Source: IGN2 sp964639955
GTDB taxonomy: Bacteria > Bacteroidota > Ignavibacteria > Ignavibacteriales > Ignavibacteriaceae
Reading direction: 5' to 3'
Assembly: GCA_964639955.1 (NCBI GenBank)
Contig: CAZXGJ010000038.1
Location: forward strand, 1 to 35,288
DNA length: 35,288 nucleotides
The position numbers and the translations under genes are program-made. Positions 30,969-35,288 of the stretch are shown piece after piece. Every line of letters begins with the position of its first letter. The first letter of the stretch is position 1. The notes under the pieces are model-generated. The model saw nothing but the letters and a program-made list of their open reading frames with translations. It ran no database searches and was not told the DNA's origin.

Positions 30969-32927
30969 TTACTTCAGAAGCATCATTTTCCTTGTTTCAA
31001 CAGAATTTGCTGATTGAAGTTTATACAGATAAACTCCGCTTGGCAGACTCGAAGCATTGAATGTTACATTGTAAAATCCTGCTTCAGTAAATCCATCTAC
31101 CAGTACAGCTACTTCTTCACCCACAACATTATAAATGGCAAGTTTTATATCACCTGATTCAGGAACACTGAATTTAATGTTGGTTGATGGGTTGAATGGA
31201 TTAGGATAATTTTGCTCAAGAGTAAATGTAAGCGGGCCCTTAACCTCAATTTCTATTGCGTCGGAGAAATAATATCTTCCGTCGTAATCAACTTGTTTCA
31301 GTCTGTAAGTGTAAGTACCATTGCCGACTGTAACATCTGTATAAGAATATTGCTGAGGTTCGGTAGTTGTACCTGCTCCATCAACGTAGCCGATTGTACG
31401 GAATTCGCTGTTAGCATCTTTTCTCTCGATTTCAAACATAAGATTGTTTAGTTCTGTAGCGGTTTCCCAGTTGAGAACAACAAAACCGTTGTTGTTTACG
31501 TCAGCGGTAAAGGAAGTTAACTCAACAGGCACAGGGTAATCGCCAAAATAGTAATCATCAAGGTACATTTCATCGGTTGCATTACCTGCGGGCGCAAAGA
31601 AGTCGTTTGCACCAATCTGCAAAGGACAGCCGCCGCCAAAAGTTCCTAAAGTATATTGCCACTGATGAATCATTTGACCATCAAACCAGAATTGAGCCTG
31701 ATCTGCACCGAGGTTAATAATTACCTGGCAAAGATGCCACACTCCCTGGGTATAGTTCCAGGTAGCTGCAGAAGCTGTACCAGCGTCAATCGATGCTGTT
31801 CCATCTACATTGAAATAAACCTGCATAGCCCATATTGAAGCTGCACCTGCAAAATCTCCCAAAGTATTAAAGTATCCACCTTTGCCCTGCGGGATATAGA
31901 TGCTGAAACGGATTTCTTTATGTCCGCTGGTAACATTTCCTAAGGGCTTAACAAGATCTACCCATCTTGGGGAAGAGAAATCTATTAAGGCAGAGTTTGT
32001 TCCGCTCTGAGCATAGTTACTGGAAACAAGAGCATCATCGTTACCGCATGGAGCCAGTGACCAGGTTGTCCAGTCTACAGGGTTCTGGCAAGCAACCTGC
32101 TGACCAGATATATAAGTCTCAAAGCTCTCATAGTATAAACCACCGCCGCCACCGCCGGATGTACCGATTACAAGAAATGGAAAATCTTGCGGACCAACAT
32201 CAATCACTGGCGTCCAGGTTCCACCAGTTTCCTGGTATGCATTTCCGGTTCCGGTTGAGCCCAGAACTGTTACTGGTGGTATCCAGGGACCAGAGGATAA
32301 TGTACCTCCAGCCTGCCAACGAATCCAATAGGTACCAGCTGATAAGACTATAGGAGTTCCCAATTGAACAGTAGTTTCCATTATTGGTCGATTAGAAGCC
32401 AATAAATCTGTATCAAGAACTCTGTAAATATTAGACCAGGTTGAGGATGTAAAAACATTCGTCGACAAGTCACCCCATATAACGGTGCCGCCAGTAGAAG
32501 GATCACCATTATAAATCTGAACCCTGTAATCGTTGATGGTGGATGTTGTACTTGAGCCGGTTTGATAAGCGAAGAAATGAAGCTCTTCAATTGTCCAGTC
32601 ATCACCACTTATTGTAAAATCGTCGGCTACTGTGTAGCCAGCTGAAATAGCATGACCGAATCCATAAACACCCATACCAAGTGCAGTCTGCAATGCGCTT
32701 GCATCTGCTCCGCCAAAACCACCGCCGGCATGTGTTACTAATGGACCATTATCATAAAGAACAGCAGCAGGTCCATTATAATTCAATGGAATATTTTGTC
32801 CCGGCGGGATGATTTGATTCTGATATGTTCCGTCATAAACATCTTTAGCAATTTGTGCCATTAAAGCAGATGACCACAGGAACACTATCACGAGAGCGAA
32901 AAAAGTTGTGAACAACTTCTTATACAT
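30969..32927 (-). CDS. Secreted two-domain protein with T9SS type A sorting domain
   Basis: 652 residues. A signal peptide (MYKKLFTTFFALVIVFLWSS) is followed by an N-terminal beta-sandwich-like domain (about 50-260) with TVADDFTISGDDWTIEELHF and VQIYNGDPSTGG, a pattern seen in bacterial secreted adhesion-type modules. A short Gly-rich linker GTSGGGGGGLYYESFETY leads to a second domain paralogous to the 409-residue protein: CQNPVDWTTWSLAPC, KPLGNVTSGHKEIRFSIYIP and ATDEMYLDDYYFG. A linker, VELTSFTADVNNNGFVVLNW, leads to the sorting domain LEQNYPNPFNPSTNIKFS. Surface attachment or extracellular release through T9SS is expected; no enzymatic residues are recognised. A strong GGAGGT precedes the start. 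Confidence 0.86.
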   Translation of the reverse strand: MYKKLFTTFFALVIVFLWSSALMAQIAKDVYDGTYQNQIIPPGQNIPLNYNGPAAVLYDNGPLVTHAGGGFGGADASALQTALGMGVYGFGHAISAGYTVADDFTISGDDWTIEELHFFAYQTGSSTTSTINDYRVQIYNGDPSTGGTVIWGDLSTNVFTSSTWSNIYRVLDTDLLASNRPIMETTVQLGTPIVLSAGTYWIRWQAGGTLSSGPWIPPVTVLGSTGTGNAYQETGGTWTPVIDVGPQDFPFLVIGTSGGGGGGLYYESFETYISGQQVACQNPVDWTTWSLAPCGNDDALVSSNYAQSGTNSALIDFSSPRWVDLVKPLGNVTSGHKEIRFSIYIPQGKGGYFNTLGDFAGAASIWAMQVYFNVDGTASIDAGTASAATWNYTQGVWHLCQVIINLGADQAQFWFDGQMIHQWQYTLGTFGGGCPLQIGANDFFAPAGNATDEMYLDDYYFGDYPVPVELTSFTADVNNNGFVVLNWETATELNNLMFEIERKDANSEFRTIGYVDGAGTTTEPQQYSYTDVTVGNGTYTYRLKQVDYDGRYYFSDAIEIEVKGPLTFTLEQNYPNPFNPSTNIKFSVPESGDIKLAIYNVVGEEVAVLVDGFTEAGFYNVTFNASSLPSGVYLYKLQSANSVETRKMMLLK

Positions 32928-33374
32928 GATACCTCCGTTTTTAGTTGAGAATATATTGATTAGTTAAGTGATTAATTTCTCTCCTAATGCTGAAAATCGG
33001 AGAGTTAGGAAGATCTGAATAAACATTATTGACAGAATTTGGATACGGCGGAAATAAAATCAAGTTTCCGCAGTTATTGAATTGCTTTATGTAGTACCAA
33101 CTATTTAACAGAATAGCTACCTCCTGAAGTAAAAAAGTAACTTATATTTTTTAGTCGCAATCCAATGATAGCAAATAAAAACAAACAAATCAAATTACGT
33201 TCGTCTCACTTCTATATATGAAAATTACGAATTTTTATTTTCAAAAGAAATATGCCGGTTATAATTTTGTAATGAATTTTAATTTTCTTATATAATAGTT
33301 TTTTTAAGGCATAACAGGTTTAATTTTAATCAGGTTTGGAAATAATGTTATCACCAGTAAAATAATAATCAACC
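32928..33374. other. 447-base AT-rich divergent intergenic region
   Basis: This lies between the divergent T9SS protein and pcm genes. It holds the GGAGGT ribosome site of the T9SS gene (32931-32936), a small dyad CTCTCC/GGAGAG at 32979-33004 in that gene's leader, and a possible sigma70-like promoter for pcm at 33267-33296. I see no gene in it. Confidence 0.45.
33267..33296 (+). promoter_or_regulatory. Possible promoter for pcm-miaA
   Basis: TTGTAA, an 18-base spacer and TATAAT lie about 78 bases before the pcm start in a very AT-rich stretch. The -10 match is perfect and the -35 fair; chance matches are common at this base composition. Confidence 0.35.
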
Positions 33375-34016
33375 ATGATGTATAAGCTGCAAAGGATTGA
33401 ATTGATTGAAAGCCTTAAGAATAAAGGCATTACGGACGAAGTTTTACTTAATTCTATGCGGCAGGTTGAAAGGGAGAAGTTTGTTCCTCCTGCTGTGAGG
33501 GTACACGCTTACTCTGATATTGCTTTGCCGATTGGTTATAATCAAACCATCTCACAACCATACACTATCGCAATAATGACTCAGGCTCTCAATATTCAAA
33601 AAGAAGATAAGGTTCTCGAAATCGGCACCGGCTCAGGTTACCAGGCAGCACTGCTGGAAAAGATGGGAGCTAAGGTTTACAGCATCGAAAGAAATTTTGA
33701 GATCTATAATGATGCAATAAAAAGATTTGATAAGCTTGGAATCAGAGTTCATTGTAAACATGGTGATGGCACTATTGGCTGGGAAGAATACGCCCCGTTC
33801 GATAAAATTATAGTAACAGCAGGTTCACCGCAAATTCCTGCGCAGTTGAAAAAACAACTTACCGTAGGGGGGAAAATGGTTATACCTGTAGGTGATAAAA
33901 TTTCCCAATCACTTAAGGTAATTACAAAAATTTCCGAAACAGAATTTGAAATTGAAAATATACCGGAATTCACCTTTGTCCCGCTGATTGGAAGAGAAGG
34001 ATGGAATGAACAGTGA
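33375..34016 (+). CDS. pcm: Protein-L-isoaspartate O-methyltransferase
   Basis: 213 residues. MRQVEREKFVPPAVRVHAYS, DIALPIGYNQTISQPYTIA, the SAM-binding VLEIGTGSGYQAALL, GDGTIGWEEYAPFDKIIVTA and PAQLKKQLTVGGKMVIPVG are the standard Pcm blocks. The enzyme methylates isoaspartyl residues to start repair of aged proteins. The start has two adjacent ATGs (33375 and 33378); either works. The C-terminus GREGWNEQ overlaps the start of miaA, and the last codons are part of an 11-base direct repeat recurring inside miaA. Confidence 0.95.
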   Translation: MMYKLQRIELIESLKNKGITDEVLLNSMRQVEREKFVPPAVRVHAYSDIALPIGYNQTISQPYTIAIMTQALNIQKEDKVLEIGTGSGYQAALLEKMGAKVYSIERNFEIYNDAIKRFDKLGIRVHCKHGDGTIGWEEYAPFDKIIVTAGSPQIPAQLKKQLTVGGKMVIPVGDKISQSLKVITKISETEFEIENIPEFTFVPLIGREGWNEQ

Positions 34017-35007
34017 CTATATAAGAAGGTTGATGGATGATGTTGATGGAAAATGGAAGTTGGATGTTGGAAACCGGAATGAACAGAAAATAATTGTTAC
34101 TGTGGGTCCAACCTGTTCGGGTAAAACTTATCTCGCATTGAAGCTCGCTGAAATTCTAGCAACAGAAATCATCTCGGCAGACAGCAGACAAATCTATAAA
34201 CACTTAAATGTTGGAACTGCAAAACCAACCGCTGAAGAATTAAAAAAAGTTAAGCATCACTTTATTGATATTTTAAATCCTGATAAAGATTATAATGTAA
34301 GCCAGTTCGAAAAAGATGCCAAAGGGATAATTGATAAATTAAATTCTCAGCAGAAAATTCCGATTGTTGTTGGTGGTAGCGGACTTTATATCAAAGCTCT
34401 TATTGATGGAATTTTTGAAACAGCAAATAAAGATGAAGAGTATAGAAAAGAGCTTCTTCAAAAACGGAAACAGTTCGGAAATGATTTTCTATATAATGAA
34501 TTAAAAAAAGTTGATTCTATTAGTGCAGAGAAAATGCTTCCCCAAAATTGGAAGAGAGTTATTCGAGCACTTGAAGTTTTACATACATCCGGAGAGCCGA
34601 TCTGGAAGCATCATCAAAAACAGTCAACCGGGAAGGAAAAAAAATATCAGTTCAGGCAGTTTGGACTAAATTGGGATAGAAAAATTCTTTATGAAAATAT
34701 TAATAACCGTGTTGATGAAATGATTGAGCGTGGATTTGTTGAAGAAGTTAAAAATATTTTGAAGATGGGTTACGATAAAAATTTAAATTCTTTGAACACT
34801 GTTGGCTATAAAGAAATCATTCAATACCTGGATGGAATAATTTCCTTGGAAAAAGCAATTGAATTAATTAAACGAAATACACGTCATTATGCAAAACGCC
34901 AAATGACCTGGTTCAGAAAAGATAACCGCATAAACTGGTTCGATATTAAAACGTTAGATGATATTGAAATTATTGCTGAAATGATCATCAAAAATATAAA
35001 AGTATAG
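34006..35007 (+). CDS. miaA: tRNA dimethylallyltransferase
   Basis: About 333 residues from ATG 34006; a TTG at 33988 would add six residues. AAGG 5 bases upstream favours the ATG. The core begins IIVTVGPTCSGKTYLALKLA (P-loop with Cys where Ala is usual), then EIISADSRQIYKHLNVGTAKP, HHFIDILNPDKDYNVSQF, IVVGGSGLYIKALIDG, RVIRALEV and LNTVGYKEIIQYLDG, ending in TRHYAKRQMTWFRKD. MiaA prenylates A37 of tRNAs reading UNN codons. Before the P-loop lies an unusual extension of about 25-30 residues encoded by four tandem heptanucleotides. The gene overlaps pcm by 11 bases. Confidence 0.92.
   Translation: MNSDYIRRLMDDVDGKWKLDVGNRNEQKIIVTVGPTCSGKTYLALKLAEILATEIISADSRQIYKHLNVGTAKPTAEELKKVKHHFIDILNPDKDYNVSQFEKDAKGIIDKLNSQQKIPIVVGGSGLYIKALIDGIFETANKDEEYRKELLQKRKQFGNDFLYNELKKVDSISAEKMLPQNWKRVIRALEVLHTSGEPIWKHHQKQSTGKEKKYQFRQFGLNWDRKILYENINNRVDEMIERGFVEEVKNILKMGYDKNLNSLNTVGYKEIIQYLDGIISLEKAIELIKRNTRHYAKRQMTWFRKDNRINWFDIKTLDDIEIIAEMIIKNIKV
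34047..34074 (+). repeat. Four tandem heptanucleotide repeats in the 5' end of miaA
   Basis: TGGAAAA, TGGAAGT, TGGATGT and TGGAAAC follow one another without gaps (consensus TGGAWRY-like). They encode DGKWKLDVGN in the miaA frame. Seven-base units shift the frame whenever copy number changes by anything but a multiple of three. Confidence 0.75.
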
Positions 35008-35288
35008 AAATATAAGGAATTTATAAATCTTTAATTACCGAAGAATCATCGTAGTTAAAACTTGAAAGTTAGTAATACGGTTCCGGAAACGAAGCCCGTT
35101 TCATTTGTCGGTTGCGTGTATCTTATGAACTACGATAGACTATTACGTTACGGGTTTCGTTACCGAACGACGCTAAACAATCTTGGACTCAATCAACACC
35201 GGTTGGCTGAAAGTACCGATTTCAATATATTTACATAGTAACTTATCTAACTAAAATTACCAGTCAATCCACAAAAATAGATGGAGGA
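35008..35288. other. Intergenic tail with interleaved inverted repeats
   Basis: No gene is visible after miaA. Two long inverted repeats occur: ATCGTAGTT at 35048-35056 with AACTACGAT at 35128-35136 (perfect 9 bases), and 35079-35099 with 35150-35168 (17 of 19 positions pair, two small gaps). They interleave, so both cannot form as simple nested hairpins. No T run follows, so this is not an ordinary terminator. Confidence 0.5.

Noticed and set aside
32979..33004. Riboswitch or regulatory hairpin in the T9SS gene leader
   Set aside because: The CTCTCC/GGAGAG dyad is only 6 bp with a long loop and does not resemble a known aptamer.

Overview
The window is a gene-dense, low-GC (visibly AT-rich) bacterial chromosome segment. 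It most probably comes from an Ignavibacteria-type member of the Bacteroidota/Chlorobi group. The main evidence is a pair of secreted proteins with type IX secretion C-terminal sorting domains carrying the NYPNPFNPSTNI signature, supported by a small Hc1-type histone H1-like protein and a lysine 6-aminotransferase. The taxon is inferred from these families; no marker gene such as rRNA is present.

Layout. (1) 1-7.7 kb: the 5' end of an acyl-CoA dehydrogenase gene runs off the left edge. It is divergent from a plus-strand series: alpha/beta hydrolase, BioY biotin transporter, an EtfD/HdrD-like membrane Fe-S oxidoreductase, the histone-like gene with its own terminator, a CapA-family metallophosphatase translationally coupled to a TIM-barrel lipoprotein, and an MFS exporter. 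(2) 7.7-8.5 kb: a small accessory insertion, made of a broken 5' fragment of a dus gene, a palindromic operator-like site and a HigB/HigA toxin-antitoxin pair, lies just upstream of an intact dus gene. (3) 8.5-18.3 kb: a long co-directional run (dus, PAP2-like, crotonase, apt, then SpoIIM/DUF95, a multipass membrane protein, DUF4129, DUF4350, MoxR ATPase, DUF58, RDD) with spacings from a 17-base overlap to about 45 bases. The last seven form a MoxR-type envelope operon of unknown function. (4) 18.3-22.6 kb: rsmI on the minus strand, then lysine 6-aminotransferase divergent from an ALDH7-type aminoadipate-semialdehyde dehydrogenase, together a lysine-to-aminoadipate pathway. (5) 22.9-29.0 kb: an unknown ORF overlapping tail-to-tail with a Prc/Tsp protease, followed on the minus strand by purB, htrA and plsY in an overlapping operon. 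(6) 29.0-29.4 kb: tRNA-Cys and tRNA-Gly, plus a wrecked second tRNA-Gly 5' half carrying a 51-base double-hairpin insertion. (7) 29.4-33.4 kb: two paralogous T9SS-secreted proteins with matching terminators. (8) 33.4-35.3 kb: pcm and miaA, with four tandem heptanucleotides inside the 5' end of miaA, and a structured-looking AT-rich tail.

Most genes are housekeeping or core metabolism. The signals most worth a second look are the dus fragment plus higBA insertion, the interrupted tRNA-Gly copy, the heptad repeat that could shift the miaA frame, and the MoxR/SpoIIM/RDD operon, whose joint role is not established.
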